Below are positions 31,325 to 39,600 of a stretch of 64,000 bases of DNA, piece after piece. Both the position numbers and the translations under genes were made by a program. This stretch comes from Stenotrophomonas sp. WZN-1 (lineage in GTDB: Bacteria; Pseudomonadota; Gammaproteobacteria; Xanthomonadales; Xanthomonadaceae): the NCBI RefSeq assembly GCF_002192255.1, contig NZ_CP021768.1:2560001-2624000 (forward strand), in the 5' to 3' direction. Below the pieces are notes generated by a model. That model was given only the letters and a program-made list of their open reading frames with translations, ran no database searches and was not told the DNA's origin. The number at the start of each line of letters is the position of its first letter. Positions within the stretch are counted from its first letter, which is position 1.

Positions 31325-33097
31325 ATGTCATTGCCTGTTTCGCCATCGCGCCTGCATCTGGCCTTCCAGGGCCTGCGCCTGCGCCTGCGCGGCAGCGACC
31401 TGTGGTTCATCGCGCTTGCCCTGCTGGTCGGCCTGATCGCCGGCTACCTGACCCTGCTGCAGTCCGGCATCGCACGCTGGCTGCAGGGCACCCTGTACGG
31501 GCTGGACGACGGCATGCGCCTGAGTTCCCTGCCCTCGCTGACCTGGACCGCGCTGCTGGTCCTGCCACTGGGTGGCCTGCTGGTCGGCCTGGTCAGCCTG
31601 GCCGCGACCCGGCTCAAGCGGCCCCTGCTCGATGCGGTGGAAGCCAATGCCCTGCATGGCGGCCGCATGTCGATGCGCGACAACCTCATCGTGCTGACCC
31701 AGACCCTGTTGTCCAATGGCTGCGGCGCCTCGGTCGGGCTGGAGGCGTCGTATACGCAGATGGGCGCAGGCAGCGGCTCGCAACTGGGCCGGGTGATGCG
31801 CCTGCGCCGCAACGACGTGCGCATCCTGGTCGGCGCCGGTGCCGCCGGCGCCATCGCGGCCGCCTTCGGGGCGCCACTGGCCGGCGCGTTCTACGCCTTC
31901 GAGATCGTCATCGGCGCCTACACCCCGGCCGCGCTGGCGCCGGTGGCCGTCGCCGCGCTGGCCGGCGCGTTCGTGGCCGACCAGGCCGGCATCGAGGCCT
32001 ACCTGCTACCGGCGGCCTCGACCATCGACGTGCGAGCCGCCGACTACGCCATCTACGGCCTGCTCGGCTGCTGCTGCGCGATGGTCGGCATCGCCATCAT
32101 GCGCCTGATCGCCTCGATTGAAGGCACCGTCAAACGCAGCCCTCTGCCGGCCTGGGGACGGCCGGTGGTGGGCGGCCTGCTGCTGATTCCGCTGGCGCTG
32201 GCCAGCCCGCAGGTGCTGTCGTCCGGCCACGGCGCCCTGCACCTGGACCTGACCACGCATCTGCCACTGATCTGGATCGGCGGCCTGCTCACCCTGAAGT
32301 GCCTGGCCTCCGGCATCTCTCTCGGGTTCGGTTTCCGTGGCGGCCTGTTCTTCGCCTCGCTGTTCATGGGCACCCTGGTCGGCGCCCTGTTCGCCGGCCT
32401 GCTCGCCATGGCTACCGGCGTGCCGGTGATCGACGCCACCTCGGCCGCACTGGCCGGGATGGCCGCACTGGCCGCCGCCGTGGTCGGTGCGCCAATGACC
32501 ATGGCCATGCTGGTGCTGGAAGGCACGCACGACTTCCTGCTGACCAGCGTGGTGATGAGCGCGGTACTGGTGTCCAGCACGCTGGTGCGGCAGTGGTTCG
32601 GCTACTCGTTCTCGACCTGGCGCATGCACCTGCGCGGTGAAACCATCAAGAGCGCCCGCGATGTCGGCTGGGTGCATAACCTCAATGCCGGCCGCCTGAT
32701 GCGCAAGGGCGTGGCCACCGCACCGGCCGACCTCGATGTGGCCACCTTCCGCCAACGCTTTCCGCTGGGCTCGGGCACCCGGGTGATCCTGATCGACAGC
32801 GAGGGGCACTATGCCGGCATCGTGCAGATCCCACGGGTCTACAGCGATGGCGTGAAGCCGGAAGCCTTGATCGGCGAACTGGCCGAGAACCGCGACGTCT
32901 CGCTGGCACCGTCCTCCGACGTGGTCAGCGTGATGCAGCGCTTCGACCAGACCCAGGCCGACGAACTGGCCGTGGTCGCCGCCGACGGACAGGTGCTGGG
33001 CGTGGTCTCCGAAGCCTTCGTCCGCAAGCGCTACGCCGAGGAACTGGACAAGCGCCAACGCGAGCTGATGGGCGAGCGCGTCGAGGACACCGACTGA
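31325..33097 (+). CDS. Divergent ClC-family chloride channel/transporter with C-terminal CBS domains
   Basis: A 590-residue ClC protein with about 11 hydrophobic segments and, after residue 455, a cytoplasmic pair of CBS-like domains (MRKGVATAPADLDVATF ... VLGVVSEAFVRKRY). The gating-glutamate motif normally GREGP reads G-L-E140-A-S (GASVGLEASYTQMGAGSGS), keeping only the Gly and Glu. The GSGIP selectivity motif is not recognisable, while GFRGGLFFASLFMG replaces the GGIFAP region. The retained Glu suggests an H+-coupled exchanger, but the anion preference may differ from chloride. It is monocistronic. Confidence 0.88.
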   Translation: MSLPVSPSRLHLAFQGLRLRLRGSDLWFIALALLVGLIAGYLTLLQSGIARWLQGTLYGLDDGMRLSSLPSLTWTALLVLPLGGLLVGLVSLAATRLKRPLLDAVEANALHGGRMSMRDNLIVLTQTLLSNGCGASVGLEASYTQMGAGSGSQLGRVMRLRRNDVRILVGAGAAGAIAAAFGAPLAGAFYAFEIVIGAYTPAALAPVAVAALAGAFVADQAGIEAYLLPAASTIDVRAADYAIYGLLGCCCAMVGIAIMRLIASIEGTVKRSPLPAWGRPVVGGLLLIPLALASPQVLSSGHGALHLDLTTHLPLIWIGGLLTLKCLASGISLGFGFRGGLFFASLFMGTLVGALFAGLLAMATGVPVIDATSAALAGMAALAAAVVGAPMTMAMLVLEGTHDFLLTSVVMSAVLVSSTLVRQWFGYSFSTWRMHLRGETIKSARDVGWVHNLNAGRLMRKGVATAPADLDVATFRQRFPLGSGTRVILIDSEGHYAGIVQIPRVYSDGVKPEALIGELAENRDVSLAPSSDVVSVMQRFDQTQADELAVVAADGQVLGVVSEAFVRKRYAEELDKRQRELMGERVEDTD

Positions 33098-33103
33098 CCC
33101 CGC

Positions 33104-33170
33104 AAAAAGGGGACGGAGGGGATTAAGTCGTTTCTGGCCCCCTCGAAATCCACGCATGGCGTGGATCTAC
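33104..33170. repeat. Half-copy of a GGGGACGGAGGGGATT palindrome plus ATCCACGC repeat
   Basis: The left arm only (33104-33133) of the long palindrome seen intact at 35272 and 58182 is followed by ATCCACGC-atg-GCGTGGAT-CTAC (33148-33170), a SMAG-like unit. The two different repeat families are juxtaposed in this 100-bp gap. Confidence 0.65.
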
Positions 33171-33198
33171 TGTCACTTCGACGGGGTAGACTCCGGCC

Positions 33199-33915
33199 AT
33201 GCGCTTCATTGAAACCTTCCAGGCCGGCCCCTTCGCCGACACCGTGGTCAGCCTGCTGGCCGCCTTCGTGCTGGGCACCCTGATCGGTGCCGAGCGCCAG
33301 TACCGGCAACGCACCGCCGGCCTGCGCACCAACGTACTGGTGGCGGTCGGCGCCGCCGCCTTCGTCGACCTGGGCATGCGCATCGCCGGCAGCGCCGAGG
33401 CGGTGCGCGTGATCTCCTACGTGGTCTCCGGTGTCGGCTTCCTCGGCGCCGGCGTGATCATGAAGGAAGGCATGAACGTGCGCGGCCTGAACACCGCCGC
33501 CACCCTGTGGTGCTCGGCGGCGGTGGGCAGCTGCACCGGCGCGGACATGCTGGCCGAAGGCGTGCTGCTGACCGTGCTGATCATCGCCGGCAACACGCTG
33601 CTGCGGCCGCTGGTGAATGCGATCAACCGCATTCCGATCAACGAGGCGGCGACCGAGGCCACCTACGAAGTGCGCTTGAGCGTGGATGCCGAAGCCGTGC
33701 CGCGGGTGCGCGAGCGCCTGGTCGATGCGCTGGAGGCTGCGCAGTACCCGGTCGGTGATGTGCAGGTGGTCGAGCATGCCGACGCGCCCACCGATGTGAT
33801 CGCGGTACTGGTCAGCACAGCGGTCAGTGCCGACGAGCTGGACGTGGTGCTGGCGCGGATGGAACACGTGCCCGGCGTGCTGCACGCCACCTGGGAAGTC
33901 AGTACCCGCGATTGA
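33199..33915 (+). CDS. MgtC/SapB-family inner-membrane protein
   Basis: A 238-residue protein with four to five N-terminal membrane helices and the MgtC signature (LAAFVLGTLIGAERQYRQRTAGLRTNVLVAVGAAAF, then GVGFLGAGVIMKEG and LNTAATLWCSAAVG). A soluble ACT-like C-terminal domain starts near residue 150. MgtC proteins modulate ATP synthase and survival under low Mg or inside phagocytes. This one stands alone, without mgtA/B, so the specific role is open. The ATG is at 33199. Confidence 0.88.
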   Translation: MRFIETFQAGPFADTVVSLLAAFVLGTLIGAERQYRQRTAGLRTNVLVAVGAAAFVDLGMRIAGSAEAVRVISYVVSGVGFLGAGVIMKEGMNVRGLNTAATLWCSAAVGSCTGADMLAEGVLLTVLIIAGNTLLRPLVNAINRIPINEAATEATYEVRLSVDAEAVPRVRERLVDALEAAQYPVGDVQVVEHADAPTDVIAVLVSTAVSADELDVVLARMEHVPGVLHATWEVSTRD

Positions 33916-33918
33916 TTC

Positions 33919-33962
33919 ATCCACGCATGGCGTGGTGCAGTAGATCCACGCCATGCGTGGAT
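33919..33962. repeat. Pair of ATCCACGC palindromes
   Basis: ATCCACGCATGGCGTGG (33919 onward) and GTAG-ATCCACGC-c-ATGCGTGGAT (33940-33962) face the ends of the mgtC-like and MerR genes. Confidence 0.65.
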
Positions 33963-33971
33963 GCTCTTCTC

Positions 33972-34379
33972 TCACCCTCCCGCGATGCGCTGCTGGGCCC
34001 TCAACAACTTGCGGAACGAACCGCACTGGCGTGCATCCTGCGCTTCCGGACAAGCCGCCGCCCGCTGCAGGTGACGGCGTATCCGCTGCAGCTGGCTGAT
34101 CTGTTGCTGCAGAACATCAGCCTGCGCCAGCAGGGCCTCGCGATCCAGCGTGAGGCATCCGCGCTGCGGCGGCAGCGATGCGCCGATCTGCTGCAGCGAC
34201 AGCCCGGCCGCCTGGCCGAGGCCGATCAGCGCCAGCCGTTCCAGCACCTGCTCGTCGTACTGCCGGCGCAGGCCGCGACGGCCCAGGGCCTGCAACAACC
34301 CCAACTGCTCGTAGTAGCGCAGGGTCGAGGCCGGCACGCCACTGCGCTTCACCACCTCGCCGATATCCAGTTCACGCAC
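33972..34379 (-). CDS. MerR-family transcriptional regulator
   Basis: A 135-residue MerR protein with an N-terminal winged helix (IGEVVKRSGVPASTLRYYEQLGLL, residues 6-29) and the dimerisation coiled coil (LDREALLAQADVLQQQISQLQRI). Only two late cysteines (CPEAQDARQC) are present, so it lacks the four-Cys iron-sulfur site of SoxR. It may sense a small thiol-reactive compound or another ligand. It is divergent from the methyltransferase gene, with direct and inverted repeats in the 63-bp gap. Confidence 0.88.
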   Translation of the reverse strand: MRELDIGEVVKRSGVPASTLRYYEQLGLLQALGRRGLRRQYDEQVLERLALIGLGQAAGLSLQQIGASLPPQRGCLTLDREALLAQADVLQQQISQLQRIRRHLQRAAACPEAQDARQCGSFRKLLRAQQRIAGG

Positions 34380-34383
34380 GGGC

Positions 34384-34419
34384 TTGACCTCAAGTCGCCT
34401 TCAAGCATCAACCTATAGG
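34384..34419. promoter_or_regulatory. Possible MerR-regulated promoter region
   Basis: TTGACC (34384-34389), then the repeats CTCAAG and CTTCAAG, and a late TATAGG (34414-34419) lie between the divergent MerR and methyltransferase genes. The -35 to -10 distance does not fit the 19-20 bp MerR spacing, so only the repeats support the call. Confidence 0.3.
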
Positions 34420-34442
34420 CATCTTCCCGGCAGGACAAGGCC

Positions 34443-35270
34443 ATGGCCAGTACTTCCCCCGTTGATCAGAATGCGCTCTGGAATGGCCCTGGCGGCCAGA
34501 TCTGGGTCGCCCAGCAGGCCATCCTCGATGGCCTGTTCCAGCCGATGGCCGACCTGCTGGTCGCCGAACTTCCGGACACCGTCACGCAACTGCTCGATAT
34601 CGGTTGCGGCACCGGCGCCAGCTTGCTGGCGTCAGCCGCCGCTCGCCCGGCGGCACACAGCACCGGCCTGGACATCTCCGCGCCGATGCTGGCGCTGGCC
34701 CGCCAGCGCGCCGAGGCGGTGGGACTGGACGCGGACTTCATCGTGGCCGACGCGCAGCGGCATCCGCTGCCGTCCGCGCACTTCGACTGGATCCAGTCAC
34801 GGCTGGGCGTGATGTTCTTCGACGATACCGGGACTGCCTTCGCCAACCTGCACCGCGCGGCACGGCCGGGCGCCGGACTCCGCTTCATCGCCTGGCGCAG
34901 TGCCGACGAGAACCCATTCATGACTACGGCCGAGCGCGCCATTGGCGCTGAACTCGATCTACCACCCCGTGCGCCAGGAGCACCCGGGCAGTTCGCCTTT
35001 GCCGATGGCGGGCAGGTACAGCGGCATCTGCAGGCCGCCGGTTGGAAGGAGGTGGAGGTGGTTGCGGTGGACCTGCCCTGCTCGATCGCCCGCGAAGATC
35101 TGCCGAGCTATGTCGGCCAGCTGGGCCCATTGGGGCTGGCCCTGCGCGCAATGCCGGAAGACCGCGCCACCGTGCTCCGCGACCAGGCTCTGGCTGCATT
35201 CGCGCCATTCATCGAAGGCGACCGCGTTCGCGTGGATGCCGCCTGCTGGCTGATCCGCGCCCGCGCCTAG
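34443..35270 (+). CDS. SAM-dependent class I methyltransferase
   Basis: A 275-residue Rossmann-fold methyltransferase. Motif I is LLDIGCGTGASLL (residues about 49-61), motif II acidic TGLDISAPML, and motif III/IV region DFIVADAQRHPLPSAHFDWIQSRLGVMFF. The C-terminal half is a substrate cap of unknown specificity. It is divergent from a MerR-family gene that probably controls it. It could modify a small molecule or toxic compound, but nothing identifies which. Confidence 0.88.
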   Translation: MASTSPVDQNALWNGPGGQIWVAQQAILDGLFQPMADLLVAELPDTVTQLLDIGCGTGASLLASAAARPAAHSTGLDISAPMLALARQRAEAVGLDADFIVADAQRHPLPSAHFDWIQSRLGVMFFDDTGTAFANLHRAARPGAGLRFIAWRSADENPFMTTAERAIGAELDLPPRAPGAPGQFAFADGGQVQRHLQAAGWKEVEVVAVDLPCSIAREDLPSYVGQLGPLGLALRAMPEDRATVLRDQALAAFAPFIEGDRVRVDAACWLIRARA

Positions 35271-35271
35271 G

Positions 35272-35345
35272 AAAAGGGGACGGAGGGGATCAAGTCGTTC
35301 TTGCCCCGGCTGTGCCGGAAACGACTTGATCCCCTCCGTCCCCTC
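35272..35345. repeat. Long palindrome, AGGGGACGGAGGGGAT family
   Basis: The arms at 35275-35299 and 35320-35344 are perfect 25-bp inverted repeats around a 20-nt loop, ending in CTCTTTCTTC. It lies between convergent genes and is the same family as 58182-58245 and the half copy at 33104. It may act as a bidirectional terminator. Confidence 0.75.
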
Positions 35346-35351
35346 TTTCTT

Positions 35352-35642
35352 CTACAGCGCCTCGCCGGCGTCGGCCAGGCGCGATTCGATCAGGGCGTAC
35401 CACTGCTGCAGCACGTCGATCAGCATGTCCAGCTCGGCATCGGTGCGCTGTGCGCGACCGCTGCGCAGGCAGGCCTGGGCTTCCTGCAGCTGGGCCAGGA
35501 ACCCGGCCACGGTATCGGCCTGCAGGATCATGCCTGGCAGGCGTCGCCCGGGGATGCGCACCACGGCATGGTTGCCGAGCTGGCCGTACACGCTGAGAGT
35601 GGCTTCCGTCTTCATGGAGAGGGGCAGGAATTGGGCATTCAT
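35352..35642 (-). CDS. Small conserved-type protein of unknown function
   Basis: About 96 residues from ATG 35642, or 87 from ATG 35615 (MKTEATLSVYGQLGNHAVVR). It shows a compact beta-rich N-terminus (VVRIPGRRLPGMILQADT) followed by a helical C-terminus (LDMLIDVLQQWYALIESRL). There is no signal peptide or membrane segment. I recall short proteins with a VVRLPGR-FPG-QGD pattern among conserved uncharacterised families, but cannot name the function. It lies 3' of the adhesin-TpgA operon on the same strand, after a 120-bp gap. Confidence 0.6.
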   Translation of the reverse strand: MNAQFLPLSMKTEATLSVYGQLGNHAVVRIPGRRLPGMILQADTVAGFLAQLQEAQACLRSGRAQRTDAELDMLIDVLQQWYALIESRLADAGEAL

Positions 35643-35763
35643 CGCGTGCACCGTTTGAAAACCTGAGCCGCAGGCAGGCGTGGACGACGGGGGAGACGTT
35701 GCCACGCCTGCCTGCGGTCAGGGGGGACTCGGGATGCCGGGGCACCGCCCCGGCGCAGGAAGG

Positions 35764-36606
35764 TCAACGGGGCTGTGCCATCCCGGCGATCTGCACGCGC
35801 CGGTTCGGCGCCAGGCAGGCAATCAGCTCGCGCCGGTTGCGTTGCCCGCACTGCACGATCGGCTCGGCCGCGCCGCGTCCCTCGGCACTGATGCTGGCTG
35901 CAGGCACGCCCCCCTGCACCAGCGCGCTGCGCACAGCGTCGGCGCGGCGCTGCGACAGCGCCTGGTTGTAGCTGGCGCTGCCGATACGGTCGGTGTAGCC
36001 GGTTACCCTGATCGACTGCACCTGCGCGGCTTCGCGTACCTGCGCCAGGACGCCCTGCACCGCCTGCTGGCCCTCGGCACTGAGCACCGCGCTGTCGAAA
36101 CCGAACAATGCATCGGCCGACAGCCGCAGCGGCTGTTCCGGCAGCGGTGCCGGCACCGGGGCCGGCGGGGCCGGTGGCCGCGGCGGCTCCAGCACGGCCG
36201 CGCACGATTCCGGCTTCCAGTAGCCCGCCTGGGCAATGCCCTTGCTGTCAAAGCGGACCTGGAACTGGCACGTGAAGTACTCCGCACCTTGCGCGGTGCG
36301 GAAATTGAACAGGTAGTTCCACTCGCGCACGCCCCACATGCCTTCATTGAAATGCGGCGTGCCCAGCAGCGTGTACAGCTGCCGCTTGCTCATGCCCGGC
36401 GCGAAGCGGCGCAGGTCGGCGACGTCGGGATAGATGCCTTCCTTCAGCGAGGCCTTCGAGGCCTCCGGGAAGTGCACGGCGGTGGCTTCTGCAGGACCGT
36501 CGGCGGCCGGCGCATGGCTGCGGCAGGCGGCCAGCAGGCCCATCCCCAGGATCAGGCCCAGCGTGGCGGCGCATTGGCCGGCGCGGGCGATGCGATGCTG
36601 TTTCAT
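35764..36606 (-). CDS. tpgA: OmpA-like peptidoglycan-binding lipoprotein associated with the trimeric adhesin (TpgA-like)
   Basis: A 280-residue lipoprotein with signal peptide and lipobox (LLAACRSH, Cys as +1), an N-terminal BamE/SmpA-like domain (PDVADLRRFAPGMSKRQLYTLLGTPHF), a Pro-rich linker (PPRPPAPPAPVPAPLP), and a C-terminal OmpA-like peptidoglycan-binding domain (LFGFDSAVL...GYTDRIGSASYNQALSQRRA). This architecture and its place 61 bp after a giant trimeric autotransporter match Acinetobacter TpgA, which supports surface display of AtaA. It likely anchors or assists assembly of the neighbouring adhesin. Confidence 0.88.
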   Translation of the reverse strand: MKQHRIARAGQCAATLGLILGMGLLAACRSHAPAADGPAEATAVHFPEASKASLKEGIYPDVADLRRFAPGMSKRQLYTLLGTPHFNEGMWGVREWNYLFNFRTAQGAEYFTCQFQVRFDSKGIAQAGYWKPESCAAVLEPPRPPAPPAPVPAPLPEQPLRLSADALFGFDSAVLSAEGQQAVQGVLAQVREAAQVQSIRVTGYTDRIGSASYNQALSQRRADAVRSALVQGGVPAASISAEGRGAAEPIVQCGQRNRRELIACLAPNRRVQIAGMAQPR

Positions 36607-36667
36607 GTCATTCCCCCTGTAGACGTTTCCGCGATGCCGGGCCGCGCGTGGGGCCCGGCGGCGGGGA

Positions 36668-39600
36668 TCACCACTGGATGCCGGCACCGACGGCCACACC
36701 GGCCTCGCCACGGCTGTTGGTCGAACCGCTGAACTTGTAGATCCAGCGACCGCCTTCGGAGACACCGGAGATACCGAGCGCCACGCCCGATTCGCCGTTG
36801 TAGCTGCCAGCGGCGATCGAGGCCATGCTGCGGCCCGCCTCGCTGGGCTGCGGCAGCGCCGCCGTGGCCATCGCCGAAGCGATACCGGCCGAGGCACGGT
36901 TGTCGGTCTTGCGCAGGTCGCGCTCGAAGCCGCCCATGCGCTCGTCGGTGTAGGCCTTCGACCAGTCCAGGGTCTGTGCCATGCCCGACTTCAGCTGGTC
37001 CACGTTGACCGCGTCGGTACCGGCGGTGCCGGCGGCAACGTTGCGGACCGTGGTCGGGCCACTGCTGGTGCTGCCGAGGGTGACGCTGTTGTAGTTGGTT
37101 GCGCCGTTCACCGTGGTGTCGTAGCGGATCGTGCCCTGCTGCGAGGCCTGCAGCTGGCGCACGTTGACCGCGTCGGTGGCCTGCGAGCCGTCAGCCACGT
37201 TGACCACCTGGCGTTCGGCACCGGCGGCACCGACCGAAACCGTGTTGGCCCGGTTCGCCACCGAACCCGCACCCAGCGCCACCGAGTTGTCGGCCTGCGC
37301 CTGCGAACCATTGCCCAGCGCGGTCGAGTTGGCACCGGCGGCGGTGGAGCCTGCACCACCGGCGGCCGAGTTGGCACCGCTGGCGGACGGATCGGCCAGG
37401 TTGTTGGTGTTGTTGGCGCGGAAGCTGCCGGCCACGTTGGTGATGTTCTGGATCTTCTGGTCCGTGTAGGACTTGGACTGGTCGATGGCGTAGTTCACGC
37501 CGTTCTTCAGCTGGCCGACATTGGTCGCATCGTGGTCATCGGAGCCGTCAGCGACGTGGGTGATCTTGCGCTCGCTGCCGCTGCTGCCGACCGAGACCTC
37601 ACCGGCCGAGTTGCTGGCACCGGTCTGGCCATAGGCCCCGGTGTAACCGCTCTGCGCGCCAACGCTGGCCTCCGAGCCGGCACCCAGTGCCACGCTGTTG
37701 CCGGCACTGCTGCTGGCACCGTTGCCGACCGCCACGCTGTTGGCGCCGGCCGCACTGGCCTGCGGGCCGACCGCGACCGCTTCCGCACCGGCCGCGCTGG
37801 CCGCGGCCGCCGTCGAATTCACCGCCAGGTAAGCACTGCCGCCGCCACCGTTGGTGATGCGCTGGTTGAGGACCTTCAGCGAGCCGTCGACCGCAGTGAA
37901 GGCCGCGGTGACGTTGTTGTAATCGCCACTGGTGAAGGTGCCATCGGTGGCGATGCTGGAGATGCTGAACGTCGGCGCGGTCCACACATTGGTGGTGCCG
38001 TTGAAGGCAGTGGTGCCGCCGAAGTAGTTGGCGATGGTGCTGTGGGTGCTGAACAGCTGGTCGCCGGTGATGGCGTCGCTGCTGCCGGCCAGGATGCTGC
38101 CGGCAGCGACGTTGGTGAGCTTCACCGCGCCGGTGCCGGTCCCCTTGAGGGTCACGCTGTTGAGCACATTGCCACCGCCATCGACGTCGTACTTCACAGC
38201 CAGCTTGTCGATCTCTCCGGTCTGGTCGGCGACGTTGGCCAGCGAATTGCTGACCGCGTCGAAGGCAGTGCCGACGTCGTTGTAGCTGCCCGTGGTCACA
38301 GTGCCGTTGGCGGCGACGTTGTTGATCGAGTACGTCGGTGCGGTCAGCACGCCGCTGGCGTTGACCGCAGCACCACCGCCGAGGTGGGTGGCCACGGCCT
38401 GGTTGGCTGCGAACAGCTGGGCACCATTGATGGCCTCGCTGCTGGTGGCACTGACCTGGCCCGGGCCGAGATTGCGCAGCGTGGTGGCAGTGCCGGCCTG
38501 GCCGAGCGTGGCACTGGCGTAGTTGACGCTGCCGTCGCCGTTGAGGTCATAGCGCAGGGCGCCTTGCTCCGAGGCCTGCAGCTGGCCGACGTTGACCGCA
38601 TCGGTCGCAGCGGTACCCGCAGCCAGGTTGGTGACCTGGCGTTCGGCACCGGCGGCACCGATCGAGACGGTGTTGTCACGGTCGGCAAGGCTGCCGGCAC
38701 CTACTGCGATGCTGTTGGCTGCGGTGGCGCGGGCGTTGGTACCGACCGCGATCGAGTCGGCGCCGCTGGCCAGGGCCTCGGTGCCGGTCGAGTTCACCCG
38801 CAGGTACTTGGTCCCACCATTGCGGATATCGGTGATCTGCGTGTTGAGATTGACCAGCGAGCCATCCACCGCAGCGAAGGCATCGGTGGCGTTCTCGTAC
38901 AGGCCCTTGGCAATGGCACCACCGGTGGAGATGGTGCTGATCTCGAACAGCGGTGCGGTGAAGATGCCGCTGGCGGGATCGAAAGCCGCGCGACCGCCGA
39001 AGAAGCTGGCGATGGCGCTGTTGGTCACCGCCAGCTGGCCGCCGTTGACCGCTTCGAGGCTGCCTGCGGTGACCGCACCTGCGGCAAGGTTGCCGATGGT
39101 GGTGGTGCCGGTGCCAGCGCCGAGCGTGACCCGGCGATAGTCCGGATTGCCGGCGCCGTCCAGGTCATAGGTCACTGCAGCGGCCGCCACATCGTCGATC
39201 AGGCTGATGGCACCCTTCAGCTGGGCCACGTTGACCGCATCGGTGTTGGCGCTGCCTGCGGCGAGATTGGTGATCTGGCGCTCGCCGCCACCGGCAGTGC
39301 CCACCGACACTTCACCGGCGGAGACCTGCGGCGCAGTGAGGCCGTAGGCGCTGTAGCTGGCCTGCGCGCCGCGCAGTGCTGCAGAGCGGTAACCCAGTGC
39401 GACCGAGTTGGCCTGGTTCGACGTCGCCTCGGCACCCAGCAGGGTCTGACCGTTGGCGGTGCCGACGGCGCTGTCGCCGACGATCACTGAATGGCCCATG
39501 CGCGCGGCATAGTCGGCCGTCGGCACGCCTGTTGGATTGCTGGGATCGTTGACGCCGTCGCCGGGGAAGGCGACGTTGGCGTCGACTTTCGGCAGCTCAT

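Noticed and set aside
33972..34379. The MerR gene as the SoxR that would bind the sodA box
   Set aside because: It has only two late cysteines and lacks the four-cysteine iron-sulfur site that defines SoxR.
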